From the NCBI GenBank assembly GCA_036365515.1, contig CM070876.1, positions 136,297,894-136,361,893 on the forward strand: a DNA stretch of 64,000 nt, in the 5' to 3' direction. Origin of the DNA: Torymus aiolomorphi. Lineage: Eukaryota; Arthropoda; Insecta; Hymenoptera; Torymidae. Made by a program: the position numbers and the translations under genes. How positions within the stretch are numbered: the first letter of the stretch is position 1; every line of letters starts with the position of its first letter. A model generated the notes under the pieces. That model was not told where the DNA came from. It saw nothing but the letters and a program-made list of their open reading frames with translations, and searched no databases. Positions 43,207 to 54,308 of this stretch are shown here, piece after piece.

Positions 43207-43730
43207 AACTTAAATATCAAAAGTTTAAATATATAGCCAGCTCCGTTTGTTTTGATTTCGGAGAAAGTGTGTGCGTACGTATATTATAATCTGGCTGACT
43301 ACAAGCTAGGTGATGCGATTTTACAAGGTACGGGTCTTGACCTCTGCTCCGACCGTTGGTAAACTTTGCGTTTTCTATGAGGTCGATGATGATGGTGTAC
43401 GATGCAAGTCCACGTCATATGTATTGATGAAAGGGGCGATGCCGAAATGGCACGGTATCGAGTGAGATAGAGTCGGTGTAGAGGTGTAAGGCTGTGTGTG
43501 TGTGTGTGTGTGTGTATCAGAGGTGATAACGACCCTTGGTAGCAATGTGATAGATATTAACGATAACACGCTTAATACTGCATTCACGATTTTTCCACTC
43601 TCACACACTAATGCAGCACTTCTAGCACATGAACATACACCACTTTTAAACAAAAAACTTATCAACAACCGTTCAAAAATCGCAAATAAAGTCGGAGCTG
43701 TACTGTCGCACGTCAGGCGTATGAAACGTC
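43207..43730 (-). other. 5' UTR region of the minus-strand non-LTR element
   Basis: GC-moderate sequence upstream of the PHD-like ORF1 start, with a (GT)n microsatellite at 43494-43516. No independent gene seen. The 119- and 110-aa frames here face both strands and lack motifs. Confidence 0.45.
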
Positions 43731-44493
43731 TCATATATGAGACGTTTCACGTCAACTGTCCCAGCGTGGCGCGCGAGCGCCAAATCGTGCTATATCCAGC
43801 TCATGTTTACGATACTAAAATGTACTAAAATATACTAATTTTTATGATAAGCATTTCCAACTTATTTTTTCCTCAGATTTCCAATGGCGTAGGCAGTTTT
43901 CCGAAATTTTCCATTTTCACCTTTAAAAAGTACAAAACGTGTTATATCTCGAAAACGATATTTTTAATATTTTTGTTGACCCTCTAGATCGAAAGCTGAG
44001 CATTTTTTACGTAGGAAAGGATATTTTTCAAAGAGTGCCCGAGATGTTTTCTGCGAGATATAGAACGCGAAAGAGTAGACGCACCGCCTTTCCTGCGCGC
44101 GGTACTACGCGGTACAGCACGCGGACTGCGCCCGCCTCGTTGCCTATATAATAACCTTTTATAATCTTTATAATAAATAATTAATAAAATATTACTCCAT
44201 GCATTATTAAGAATCCAGAAGAATGGGTAAAGAATTAAAGAAGCTTTCGATTTAAAGGGTCAAAAAAAAATATTAAAAATATCGTTTTCGAGATATAACA
44301 CGTTTTGTACTTTTTGAAGGTGAAAATGGAAAATTTTGGAAAAACTGCCTACGCCATTGGAAAGCTGAGGAAAAAATACTTATCACAAAATTTTTTCAAG
44401 TACATTTTAGTATCGTGAACATGACTGGATATAGCACGATTTGGCGCTCGTGCGCCGCGCTCGGACAGTTGACGTGAAACGCGTCATATATGA
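43731..44493. mobile_element. Complete palindromic (foldback) MITE, ~763 bp
   Basis: Left arm from 43731 and right arm to 44493 are inverted copies for about 230 bp, including TCATATATGA at the tips, tttcacgtcaactgtcc, gcgccaaatcgtgctatatc and aaaacgtgttatatctcgaa. The centre holds GC-rich and AT-rich pieces, also present at 36330-36664. No coding capacity. It could form a long hairpin if transcribed. Confidence 0.8.
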
Positions 44494-44633
44494 TGTTATC
44501 TGCAATTTTATATATTATGGGATGTCATGTTCAATCTTATATGAGATCTAATGTCCGATATTCTCATATGAGATCTCATATGATATTTTCACGCGGGTTT
44601 GCAATTTCTATTTAAAAACAGATTGATAGATTC
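44494..44633. other. Flank with catatgagatctcatatga-type palindromes
   Basis: Short palindromic phrases built from catatgagatc recur at about 44530-44590. The role is unknown; they may belong to the MITE edge or to a microsatellite-like expansion. Confidence 0.4.
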
Positions 44634-44985
44634 ATGGATCCGTATTTAATATGTAGAATAGAAAAATATGTCCAAGAGAATAGACAGAAGCGTAACCACT
44701 CGTGGAATCTCCTCGTGCGCGAGTTAAAGGTGATTAGCCGCCGACAGGACCAAATTCTGCGTAGATTAAACGCATATGGAGATCGGTTACATAATATCGA
44801 AAGAGAAATTGGAATTGCCGCGAATGCCGCAAATAATAGTGTAATTGATGTTGAGGCTGCAAAAAAAGCCTGTAGAGTATTAGAAAAATAAAACTCTAAG
44901 AACGTTCGATTTTATGGACGATGTAATGGATAAGAAATTTAAACAAATACATTGCGAAATAGAGAAATTAAAAATTAATAATTAA
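44634..44985 (+). CDS. Small coiled-coil protein, hypothetical, frameshifted end
   Basis: An 85-aa frame starting MDPYLICRIEKYVQENRQKR and ending VIDVEAAKKACRVLEK. A continuation in the next frame (KTLRTFDFMDDVMDKKFKQI to an Asn-Asn stop at about 44985) looks like its true end after a 1-nt shift. The heptad-like spacing of Leu, Ile and Val and the charged composition suggest a coiled coil. No family recognised. It could be a fragment of an element-encoded structural protein or a decayed host exon. No splice signals were identified. Confidence 0.4.
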
Positions 44986-45267
44986 TCAATTTTTGAGTCA
45001 TGTTAAGTTAGCATCAGTAAAATTAGTAATAAACGTAAGAAGACATTGATAGGAAAATACTCATTATTCTTAACGGAGATAAACTAAAGAAATTTTCCAG
45101 AAATTATGAAACATACATCCTCAATTCATTTGTATTAACGGGGATGAAAACTCCTTTGTTGGGCCGCGCGTGTTTACAGGTATAGAAAGTATAAATATAG
45201 AAATTAAAATTTTCAAAAGAGAACTTCGAACGAGAAATACTAGTTCAGAAGTAAGAAAATTCCTTTG
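44986..45267. other. Intergenic stretch, no gene seen
   Basis: AT-rich, stop-dense. The phrase cctttgtt recurs at 45152 and 45261, which may mark a diverged duplication. Confidence 0.4.
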
Positions 45268-45575
45268 TTATGCTACGCGTTAACCGTGCTCCGCGAGCGT
45301 AGGTCAACGATCATAAAAAGCGCGCGCTCTCTTGACCAATTCTGTGTGGGATTACAAACATCAAGCATCATTCGCACTTGTTAGACGCCTCAGGCTCGTT
45401 ACACATTGTTGTCTAGCATTTTCCTAATTCCTATTAATTTTTAAGTAAATTTCTGAAATAAATTAGAATAAATGATCCTATTCGAAATAAAACTAGTCAA
45501 TTTAAATTAGGATAATTCTATTTTGTCAAAATTAGATTCGGTGAAATTTTTCTGAGATTAAAAATTAAATTCTGC
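45268..45575 (+). mobile_element. Possible 5' LTR of a Gypsy remnant
   Basis: It lies upstream of a gag frame. It starts TGTTATGCTACG, has a gatcataaaaagcg TATA-like site at about 45311, and ends near ttctgca. The phrase TTGGTCCCAGTATTTC at 45588 could be a primer-binding site. There is no second LTR in the window to confirm the borders. Confidence 0.4.
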
Positions 45576-45654
45576 ATTTTTCTTTGATTGGTCCCAGTAT
45601 TTCTTCAATTCAAATTCTTGAACTGCTATTGGTATACATTGAAGTTTCTTAAAA

Positions 45655-46545
45655 ATGGCTAAATTAAGAAGATCATTGATTTTATTTAAACAGCTTCATA
45701 GCATATCTGTGGAAGAGTCACAGGATAAATATATACATACACAGCAAGAATTGATGGATGCAATGACCAATGAAATGACCGAATTAAATAGAACCCAGGA
45801 AATTACTGAGCAAAAATTAGATGGAATCTTAAGATTAATAAGTGAGGATCCGGAAAAAGTAAATGAAATTAGTAGACATTTGCAAGCATGCCCAAGAAAA
45901 GATAAATTGGAAGCTTTATCTGAGAGCATGAAATCTTGGACTACAAAAGTCGAAAATGTGAGTCACGAATTAAAAGAATTTAAAGAATTTGTAGAAAATG
46001 ATAGTTTAATTATCGAGATTAAAGATAGCTTATTAGAAAAATTAAAGGATAGTTGCAATGAATTACAATTGCAAATTGAAGAATTAAAAAAGTCAAAAGT
46101 TAATTATAATGGCGGTAACGCAAATAATCCTATAAATTTGGAAAAATCAAAGGTAGAAATTCCAATTCCGTCTTTTAAAGGCACCGATCCGGAAAGGCCA
46201 GTTAAATTTTGAAATGATCTCGATATATTTTGCTGATGAGAATCGATGCGCGAGAGAGTATTCAGATTGTTTCACAAGCGTTAGAAGGAGCAGCTAAAGA
46301 TTGGTGGTACATTCACGAGAGTGATATACTCGAGTATGAGCAAATTCAAAAACTTGTTCAAAGATAGACATTGGAATTCGACGATGCAACGTTAAACGCA
46401 CCGGAAAGTCGAATTCGGGAACTTCTACGCGGGGGGCAAATTGGATCGAATCACTTACGCAACAACGATTTTCGGATATGCCAAAGAATTAGAATTATCG
46501 TATTCTGACGAGGAATTGGCTGAAAAGTTAGCAGGTTTATTGTAA
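45655..46545 (+). pseudogene. gag: Gypsy-type gag remnant
   Basis: The first frame (MAKLRRSLILFKQ, 185 aa) is a long coiled coil followed by VEIPIPSFKGTDPERPVKF, the usual start of a Gypsy capsid. After a stop, other frames give RCAREYIQIVSQALEGAAKD, WWYIHESDILEYEQIQKL, and finally DRITYATTIFGYAKELELSY and EELAEKLAGLL, matching capsid C-terminal segments. At least three frame breaks. The pol region is missing; unrelated GC-rich DNA begins at about 46560. Confidence 0.78.
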
Positions 46546-46559
46546 AATAAGGATGACAA

Positions 46560-47600
46560 ATTAGTGAGCAATTGAGTGTGCGCGTGTGACCCCAACGAGG
46601 CTCGGGAAACGACTCCCTCTCAGTAAGCGATGATGCGCTTCTACACACGCGTGCACATTCGCGTGCGCATACTCGTGTAGTACGCTGTATATTCGTAGGG
46701 CCTTACCTACTTCCCTGCTCGCTAGCAGTTTGTCTCTTACACTACCAAACATTCCCATCGTCAAAGATCCTTTGATGTAAGCTCAAATTTAATTTCTTCT
46801 CAAGGAAGGTGAGGATAAGGAAAATAATTAAAATAATAATCAAAATTACGTTATAACTATAAAATTAACCAGTAGATCGTATAAAATAATAAAATAAAAT
46901 AAATAAATAAATATTAAATGAGAATAAGAATAAAAAAGGGAAGTAAACTCCATTAATACGCGGTCGCGCTTGTCTCGCAAGACTCTCCGGGGTGTTCTTG
47001 CCTTAACCTTGGGGACCACCGAGAAGGGCTCGGCGCGGGTCATCTCCTTTCTGCCTGAGCGGAGCAGAGATCCGCACTTGGCGAGGATTTAGGTCCACCT
47101 TTTGACTTTAGCGTGGTCACTGTTGGCGGGAGTTCAGGCGAGGAGATTCCGTTTGAGAGTCTGGTGTGAGTAGGAGGTTTATTTAAGGATAAAATAAAAT
47201 TAAGTAAAACACGTCTATACGCGGTAACGTTGGTCTCTCGAAATTCTCCAGGGTATTCCCGTCTTAACCTGGTGACAACCGAGAAAGTCTCGGCGAGGGT
47301 CGTCCCCTTTATGCCTGAGCGGAACCGAGGTCCGCAGTTGGCAAGGTTGGGTTCTCCGTATGCCTATAACGTAGGTCGCCGTTGGCGGGAGTTCAGACGA
47401 GATTTTCAGAAGAGAGTCTGGCGTGAGTAGGAGGTCCGTCGCCGAGACAGAACGGCGAGACAGACTGTGCTCCGAAATTTTGAAGCACAGCAGAATACCT
47501 CGGCAGGTAGATGGGGCGAGCTTTCCTGCTTGGTGATTGGCCGTCATAAAATAGCAGCGGCAGACGGCACCTTCACATGCTCTTTACAAAAAATGTCCCG
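46560..47600. repeat. GC-rich block with a diverged ~265-bp duplication
   Basis: Two related units, about 46945-47205 and 47210-47470, share ctccrgggtrttc, tgcctgagcgga, gttggcgggagttcag and gagtctggygtgagtaggagg. Such composition and duplication resemble an LTR or leader region of an element whose body is absent. No gene is supported; frames of 60-110 aa read on both strands and have no motifs. Confidence 0.55.
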
Positions 47601-47850
47601 AGCTAGTATTTTCGGTAAATAATGCGAAATGCAATAGTTTCAACTGTTATAAATTAGTAATTAATATTTTGTTAAATACAAATTTGCTTACTAGTTTATA
47701 TTTCATCTTCAAACCGTTCACTGGTAGATACTCCCTGCACAAAAACACTTCGCATGCTCTTTACAAAAAATGTCGCGGTCATGGATTTCGAACAAATCAA
47801 GCAACAGAATATTTTAAACGTCTACAAATTGGTAATTATGATAAAGAATA
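47570..47850. repeat. Two-copy repeat, ~176-bp spacing
   Basis: The phrase catgctctttacaaaaaatg occurs at 47577 and 47753 with similar following sequence. Two units only. Confidence 0.6.
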
Positions 47851-48554
47851 ATAGAGTTAACAACTGTAAAGTTTCTTTTTGAAAAACAACGATTACAAAA
47901 ATATTTTAATAAGGAAAATAAAAAGTTCATGCAAAACTTATATGCTAAAAAAATAAATTATTTTTTTTTATCTCTCGAAAAAAACTGTTAAGTTGCTTTT
48001 TAAAAAAAATTCAACTTCCCCCCTCTCTCTCTCGTTTATTCAACAACTGTATAAGGACTCCACAAAAAACTTTGAGAAGAGCCTAAATATTTTTTTGTAA
48101 CAGCCAAAAAGACGTTCTGTACAAGAATAATATACTAAAAAACTTTATTTTGAAAGATCTACAGAACTCCTTAAAAAAACATTCTAATTTAAAACTTTTG
48201 TGAATAACAATACTACCATTTAATACTGATATTAAAAATATACTATAATAAACTCTCATAACGTTATCACACTATGTAATTATTATTTTCTGTTATAAAG
48301 TTGCGAAATCTGTATAAAAAAACTTTTTACAAAAGTTTAAACTAAGGCAAGTATAAGTGTCTTCCTCCCTCTCTCTCCCTCCCTTTCTCTCACTCCCGCC
48401 CACTCTGTCTCCCCCTGTCTCTCTCGCACTCTCTTACTCCCTCCCTCTCTTCCCCCCTCTCTCTCCCTCCCACCCTCTCTATGAACATCCGTCAAACTGA
48501 GTATCAAAAACTTTAATGAGAGCTTAAATATTTTTTTTTAATACAATGAACGCG
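47851..48554. other. AT-rich and CT-rich sequence, no gene seen
   Basis: Includes a pyrimidine-rich simple repeat (ctccctctct) at 48360-48482 and AT-rich surroundings. Nothing else recognised. Confidence 0.55.
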
Positions 48555-48990
48555 TTTAAAAGAGTAAAGCAGTCAAGGATATTAATGCACAATTATTTTA
48601 ATAATTTTAAAGTGCAGTCAAGAATTTTTAAAGGATGAGGAAAGGAAAGGTAAACGTATAAGATGAAAAAATGAGAACGAAAAAAATAACGGCCCAGGTC
48701 GGGATCATTTTTTCATCTTATACGTTTACCTTTCCTTTCCTCATCCTTTAAAAATTCTTGAATGCACTTTAAAATTATTAAAATAATTTTGCATTAATAT
48801 CCTTGACTGCTTTACTCTAATAGCTTAGAATAATTAGAGATGTGTAAGTATACACATGTAAAAAGAATAAAATCGATGATCGATAAGCTAGGCACCTTCC
48901 TTATCCTTTATCGATTGCCCGTAATAGCCATTAGCTTCATTTATTAATTAACATAAAAATATTCGGGCATTAGCTTCAATTGATAAATTA
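48555..48990. repeat. Head-to-head SINE bodies (inverted pair)
   Basis: 48555-48708 is the reverse complement of the SINE body and reaches into the tRNA-like box B end (cccaggtcgggatc). 48709 onwards is the same body forward (catcttatacgtttacc, ccttgactgctttactctaa). The two meet with almost no spacer, forming ~130-150 bp arms. Confidence 0.8.
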
Positions 48991-49021
48991 ACATTGTCTG
49001 CTTTGGCTTAATAACGCAGAC

Positions 49022-49035
49022 GGGGGGGGGGGGGG
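49022..49035. repeat. Poly-G run
   Basis: Fourteen consecutive G after cgcagac. Such a run is prone to length errors in sequencing. Confidence 0.9.
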
Positions 49036-49081
49036 ATAAAAAATTGAGAACGATTAAGAACCGGTTAGGGTCCTGATAGAA

Positions 49082-49470
49082 TCGTCATCCCAGTGGCGCA
49101 AATGGTAGCGTAGCTGCCCGGTATGCAGAAGGTTGTCGGTTCGATCCCGACCTGGGCCGTTATTTTTTTCGTTCTCATTTTTTCATCCTATACGTTTACC
49201 TTTCCTTTCCTCATCCTTTAAAAATTCTTGATTGCACTTTAAAATTATTAAAATAATTGTGCATTAATATCCTTGACTGCTTTACTCTAATAGCTTAGAA
49301 TAATTAAAGATGTGTAAGTATACACATGTAAAAAGAATAACATCGATGATTAATAAGTTAGGCACCTTCCTTATCCTTTATCGATTACCCGTAATAGCCA
49401 TTAGCTTCATTTATTAATTAACATAAAAATATTCGGGCATTAGCTTCAATTGATAAAAAAAAAAAAATCT
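49082..49470 (+). mobile_element. tRNA-derived SINE, full length
   Basis: The head at 49087-49158 is tRNA-like: box A TGGCGCAAATGG (49094-49105) and box B GGTTCGATCCC (49138-49148), with a perfect 5-bp T-stem (GTCGG/CCGAC) and a partial acceptor stem (CCCAG/CTGGG). The body of ~300 bp matches the inverted pair to its left and ends in an A-rich tail (ttgataaaaaaaaaaaaa). Boxes A and B form the internal Pol III promoter of such elements. Confidence 0.8.
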
Positions 49471-50725
49471 CATCTATTCAATAAACACTCTATAAATGGT
49501 AATAATTTTTTTCATGACTGTACAAATCATAATATTTTCAATATAAAACTTTCTACGAAAGTATAAAATAAGGCAAGTATAGATATTTTTTCTGTATAAT
49601 CTATAAAATAATATTTATGATTTTTTTAAAGAAATCAAATAAATACCAGTCAAAAGGTTTCTCACTTCTTTGAGTCATTGTATGCTGAACAAATTATATG
49701 TAAGTAAGTAAATTTAAATTGTTCACTGCAAATCAAACAAAAGAAAGTTGTGAAATCAATTATCGATAGTCAAGTAATGCAAATAACTCTCGGAAACAAC
49801 TGTATGCCGGTTTTCAGAAATGTATTCAAATTTGTTGATCCTCCTATACAAATTAAACACAAGGAGGTACTGAAATCAATTTATTGTAGTCAAGTACCCA
49901 TCATTTGACTTGACTGACATAACAGAACTTCTCCTACCTTGCGTGTAAAATTACATTTTACGCCAACGTTGCAACTTGAAAAATATTCAGCCAGCGGGCA
50001 TTAAGTATTACTTAACACCTAAGAGGCGCAATAGCTCCCATACTCCTACAAAGCCTTATAGAACCTACGCACTTTACGCCCGTGTGGGTGAAATTATTTT
50101 ATAACTATTATGCCTTCTTTTCATTTCTAAAATTCATAAGAATTTTTTCAGAAATTTACGAAAAGTCAAAGCCTGCATAAAACAATTACATAGTTAGGAC
50201 ACATCTATAATTTTTCATTATTCTTTCTCAATTTTGAACTTTCTATAATATTACGCATCTTTGGAGGACAAGAGAAGTCTAGAGCTGCTCTAGTAGGGGT
50301 GGTCCTCCAATCTCCCACACACGGTTGGCGGGCCTAACGGTTTGCAGTTCAAAGTGTAGACATGATCATTTTCATATAAATATTCACATGTTTAAAGATT
50401 CCTGAAGGGATTAACGCGTCGCGGCTCTCGTGATCACCTACACTCTCTAATACCTATAAACACACGCGGCACAACAACTGAAGAGATACTCGTGGTCAAC
50501 AGAACAAAATTTACCTACTTAAAACCTATTTCAATTATTCCTCGTTTGAATTTTTTTTTCAAATATTTAAAATTTTTATATTTATGCTTACAGGTTCACG
50601 CGTGAGAGAAAATTGCATTCGCTAATGAGATTTAACTTCCTATTTTTCTTTTTTCACGATGATTTTTCCATTTAACAACCATGCTAATTTCCCCTAATAG
50701 AGATTTCGCGAATTTATGACGTCAG
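49471..50725. other. AT-rich region, no gene seen
   Basis: No extended frame and no terminal repeats recognised. It probably includes the leader of the minus-strand LTR element to its right (from about 50725 leftwards) and unknown flank. Confidence 0.45.
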
Positions 50726-50743
50726 ATCCCTGTTCGAGCGCCA
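50726..50743 (-). promoter_or_regulatory. Primer-binding site resembling tRNA-Lys
   Basis: On the minus strand TGGCGCTCGAACAGGGAT directly follows the LTR end. It differs by two bases from the well-known 18-nt site complementary to tRNA-Lys3. It marks a minus-strand LTR retroelement. Confidence 0.7.
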
Positions 50744-51084
50744 TGTTGTAACATGATATCTTTATCTTGGTCGTTTTGGCGTCGTACTTCATGCGTCCGT
50801 CCGTGATGTCGTGTTGGTTTTTGTCGGGCTGAGTCGTATCGTGAATCCATCAGGATAACTCCACGGCCTTTGTCGAATTCTAGCTGGAATTCAGCCCCGC
50901 TGGTGCACAACGTAAGGCGTGTAACGAACGGGCAGAATCCATCCTATTGCCTCAAGTCTAGCAGAAGGATTGGATGGGAGAGCCTCGATCGTTGTCGTTG
51001 CGTAAGCGCGGACGAGGACCGCCGAGACATCTTGATAGGAAGACTGCCAGAACGAGAGTGCCACTGCCAAGCTCGCACTTAACA
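50744..51084 (-). mobile_element. LTR of a minus-strand retroelement
   Basis: On the minus strand the LTR ends CATGTTACAACA just before the primer site. A start at TGTTAAGTGCG (51084) would give 341 bp with TGTT/AACA tips. The start is a guess. No gag or pol of this element is visible to the left, so it is a fragment or near-solo LTR. Confidence 0.5.
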
Positions 51085-51156
51085 TCGGTAGCGCGCTCGA
51101 AAAGGGGAAGTAAGAAAGTCAAGGAGAGGGGAGCGCTAGTTGAGAAGACAAGTGTA

Positions 51157-51416
51157 TGTAACGCGCAGAGACCGCGTGCCGTTCCCCTGCTCGCGCTCTC
51201 ATGCCGAGTAGTGGGAAATACTAGTCGCTCTATCTCCTTCTCTCTCTCTCGGTGATACTTTGCTATCACCTTGCGCATGTTCATCATCTATTGCCCCTTA
51301 CGTGTTAGATGCACGGACTGGACTGTTATAGTATATATTTACTACATTGCCGCTTACTTATTTGTTCATCCTGTCCAGAGTCGAGAAGGGGCTTTTAGAA
51401 CTATAGTTTGCTTACA
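51157..51416 (+). mobile_element. 5' LTR of a plus-strand Gypsy element
   Basis: It runs from TGTAACGCGC to GTTTGCTTACA, with 5-bp inverted tips (TGTAA/TTACA). Immediately after it, ATGTTCAGAAGTGGGATAG is in the position of a primer site. A TATA-like tatagtatatattt lies at about 51327. The gag frame starts 384 bp downstream. Confidence 0.65.
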
Positions 51417-51800
51417 ATGTTCAGAAGTGGGATAGATATAACTATAGTGAGAGATATAGAGCAACCGGCGTGAGGGAGTGTGAGTATTGTGTGCGCGCCA
51501 TTTTTGGATTCGGCGAGGAAGACACATCCAGAGAAGAACAAGAGGAGGAGGTATGGGAAACGGTCTCGAAAGAGAGATTGCGGTGAGCTGTGTACCCCAA
51601 AAGTAAAAAAGTCGACAGAGTGCTATGAAATCAACGACGAGCTGTGTATATAGATATATGTATATACGCGCAAGAATCGAGACGCGCAACGCCATAGTTC
51701 TCGGAATTGAGGCGAACGAAGAACATGCGTGTAAGCAAGCGGCGGCTGTATACGTGCGCGTTCGAATATTGTGATTGTTGCGTGAGCATAAAAAGAAAAC

Positions 51801-52848
51801 ATGCCACCAAAACAAGTAACCGATCCTACTGCTTTTCGTGTCGTGATGTTGAAGGAGCTGCTGAAAATGAAAGGACTACCTGTTAGGGGAACGAAAACAA
51901 AGCTCATTGCAAAGTTGGAAGATGCGGATCCAACGAGAGTGTGGATGGAAGAGATAGATTATATATCCGATGATGATCTTGAGTCGGGCGATACAGTAGG
52001 TGGAGATAGTGGATCGTCGAGTAAAGAAATAGAATTGCTTCGACGAGAGAAGGAAGCGTTCGAAACCGAAGTAAAGTTATTGCAGCAGCAACTACAGGAA
52101 TTGCGTCAAAGCAATAATACACGAGATACAAACAGCGAGAGTGTAGCGCAAGGCGAGCTGTCGAGACGAGAAATGGACTTATCCCAGCGAGAGAAAGAAG
52201 TAGCCGAATTAGGATTAAGCACAACGCGACAACAGTTAGAAAATTTACGGTCGGCAAATAATACGAGAAATGTAGCAGTACCGAGCATACAGAATAACCG
52301 TGATAAAGTGAATTTAAGTGAACTGAAAGAACTTATCAATGTTTTTGACGACAGTGAGGGCGAATATGCTAACTGGGAGAAAGAAATAAGATATGTTAAG
52401 ACAGTATATGATCTCTCAGAAGAAAAGACAAAAGTACTTTTAAGCGCACGTTTTAAAGGCAAAGCGTTGCAATGGTTTCACTCTCAACCGCAAAACTTGG
52501 AATCGACGTTCGAGAACATTTTTAAGGAAATGAAGGTTATGTTCGATCATAAGCCTCGTAAATTACAGTTACGTAAACAGTTCGAAGGACGTTATTGGAA
52601 GCATGGTGAAAATTTCAGCGATTATGTTCATGACAAGATTATTATGGGAAATCGCGTACCAATCGATAAAGAAGAAATGATTGTTTCTGCAGGCGCGTCC
52701 GAGACGAGGAGCTACGCGCTGTTATAACTGCGATGAAGCTGGTCACGAAGCAAAGAACTGCGCGAAGCCGAAGAAGAGTTTTGTTTGTTTCAGATGTAAC
52801 GAGGAGGGACATTTATCGAAAAACTGCCTCAAGCTTAAGCAGGTGTAA
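51801..52848 (+). pseudogene. gag: Gypsy Gag with SAP-like N-terminus and two zinc knuckles
   Basis: The 308-aa frame begins MPPKQVTDPTAF. Residues ~10-45 (VVMLKELLKMKGLPVRGTKT, KLIAKLEDAD) have the helix-Gly-helix pattern of a SAP domain, a DNA- or chromatin-binding module. An acidic stretch, a long coiled coil (~65-150), and a capsid region (DDSEGEYANWEKEIRYVKTV, ARFKGKALQWFHSQP, FDHKPRKLQLRKQFEGRYWK) follow. At about 52690 a deletion and frameshift lead to a stop at 52725. The two knuckles CYNCDEAGHEAKNC and CFRCNEEGHLSKNC lie in another frame at 52719-52845. Start chosen as the first ATG with the SAP-like block in frame. Confidence 0.85.
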
Positions 52849-52869
52849 CGCATGTCAGATAGACACAAG

Positions 52870-54308
52870 TTCCTGAGCACGAGTTTCATCAAGGCGTAGA
52901 ATATGGATTGATATACAACGGCGTGCGTTTTAATTTTAGGTTAGGTACGTTGTTTGATACTGGAAATCCGATTAGCTTTGTAAAGTAAGTCTAGATGTCA
53001 CGATTAATGGTAAAACTAATGAAAAGTTAATGTTGTTTGTTGTAGATAATAACACAATGAGTGCATCAGCGGTTTTAGGGCGAGATATCTTAAGTAAATT
53101 TAATTCTAAATTAACTAATAACGATACTGTAACAATGATTGACGAAGTTTTAGAAATTTTGAGTATTGACGTGACTGACGAGAAAGATAAGACAAAATGT
53201 GAGTTAAATGTAAATACGGATATTTCGAGTAAAGTTAAAAGCGATCTTGAAAAATTGTTTAAGACTGAGTATGTAAAACCCAATCGTCCGATAAAACCAG
53301 ATATAGATTTTGAGGTTAAATTAGTTTCAAAAGAACATAAACCATTTCATTATAATGCGCGGATACTATCTTATGCGGAGAAAGAGATTATACGGAAAAG
53401 AGGAGATGAGTTATTAGAAAAGAACATAATCCGACCGAGCGAGTCCGAATATACTTCTCCTATTGCACTGTCAACTAAAAGAAATGGAGAGACGCGAATG
53501 TGTGTCGATCAACGTGCGTTAAATTCTGTATTAGTGCGAGATAATTACCCATTACCAATCATCGAAGATCAGTTAGACTTGCTGGAAGGTAAACGGTATT
53601 TTACTGTATTAGATTTAAAAGATGGTTTTCACCAATTAGGTATAGCGGAAGACTGTGTGAGGTATACATCGTTACGCCATCAGAGCAATATGAGTATCTA
53701 AAGCTTCCATTTGGTCTTAAAATAGCCCCAGCACAGTTTACTAGATATGTGGCGAAAGTCTTCAGGTCGATGATCGATAGTGGAGAGGTAATTGTCTATA
53801 TGGATGATTTTATGGCAGCAACCGTAACTATAGAAGAGCATTTACGCGTCTTGAGAAAAGTATTTAAATTGTTAGTCTGAAATAAGTTAGATTTGAGAAT
53901 CGACAAATGTAAGTTTTTAGACACTGAGCTCGAGTATTTCGGATACTTAGTAACGCAAGACGGTATCCGACCGGCAGAGGTATTGAAGATTTTCCGTTGC
54001 CGAAAAATGTCAGAGAAATTCGAGGCTTCGTGGGTTTATGTTCATTTTTCCGGAAGTTTATAGAACATTTCTCTATCATAGCCAAGCCTTTGTATGATTT
54101 GCTCCGAAAGGATGCTAAGTTCTGTTTTGCCGAGAAAGAATTAGAAGTTTTCAAGATTTTGAAACGCAAGTTAACAGAAACTCCGATTTTAGCTATATCC
54201 AACACACCCACGATGTAACCGAACTCCACTGCTACGCTTGTTCGTCCGAATTGGAAGCGATATTAATGCAATTGAAAGTAGATTCGAAATTTCATCCAGC
54301 ATTCTATT
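52870..54308 (+). pseudogene. pol: Gypsy Pol: protease, RT and start of RNase H
   Basis: The protease motif LGTLFDTGNPISFVK is at about 52940-52985, with a stop soon after. The frame 53030-53701 has SASAVLGRDILSKFNSK (protease end) and the RT: DFEVKLVSKEHKPFHYNARI, NIIRPSESEYTSPIALSTKR, RMCVDQRALNSVLVRDNYPL, YFTVLDLKDGFHQLGIAED. It breaks near 53665 and continues EYLKLPFGLKIAPAQFTRYV, VIVYMDDFMAATVTIEEHLR (YMDD intact), LDTELEYFGYLVTQDGI, REIRGFVGLCSFFRKFIEHF and the RNase H start (LHCYACSSELEAILMQLK). It is cut at about 54308 by the dispersed repeat; integrase is absent. Confidence 0.9.

Noticed and set aside
46451..47547. Frames of 60-110 aa in the GC-rich duplicated block
   Set aside because: They read on both strands without motifs and do not stay open in the second repeat unit.
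49087..49158. A functional tRNA gene
   Set aside because: The acceptor stem has mismatches, position 33 of the anticodon loop is not T, and the sequence is fused to a repeated SINE body with an A tail.
50870..51255. Several 60-109 aa GC-rich frames on both strands
   Set aside because: They lie in LTR sequence, overlap on opposite strands and have no domain.
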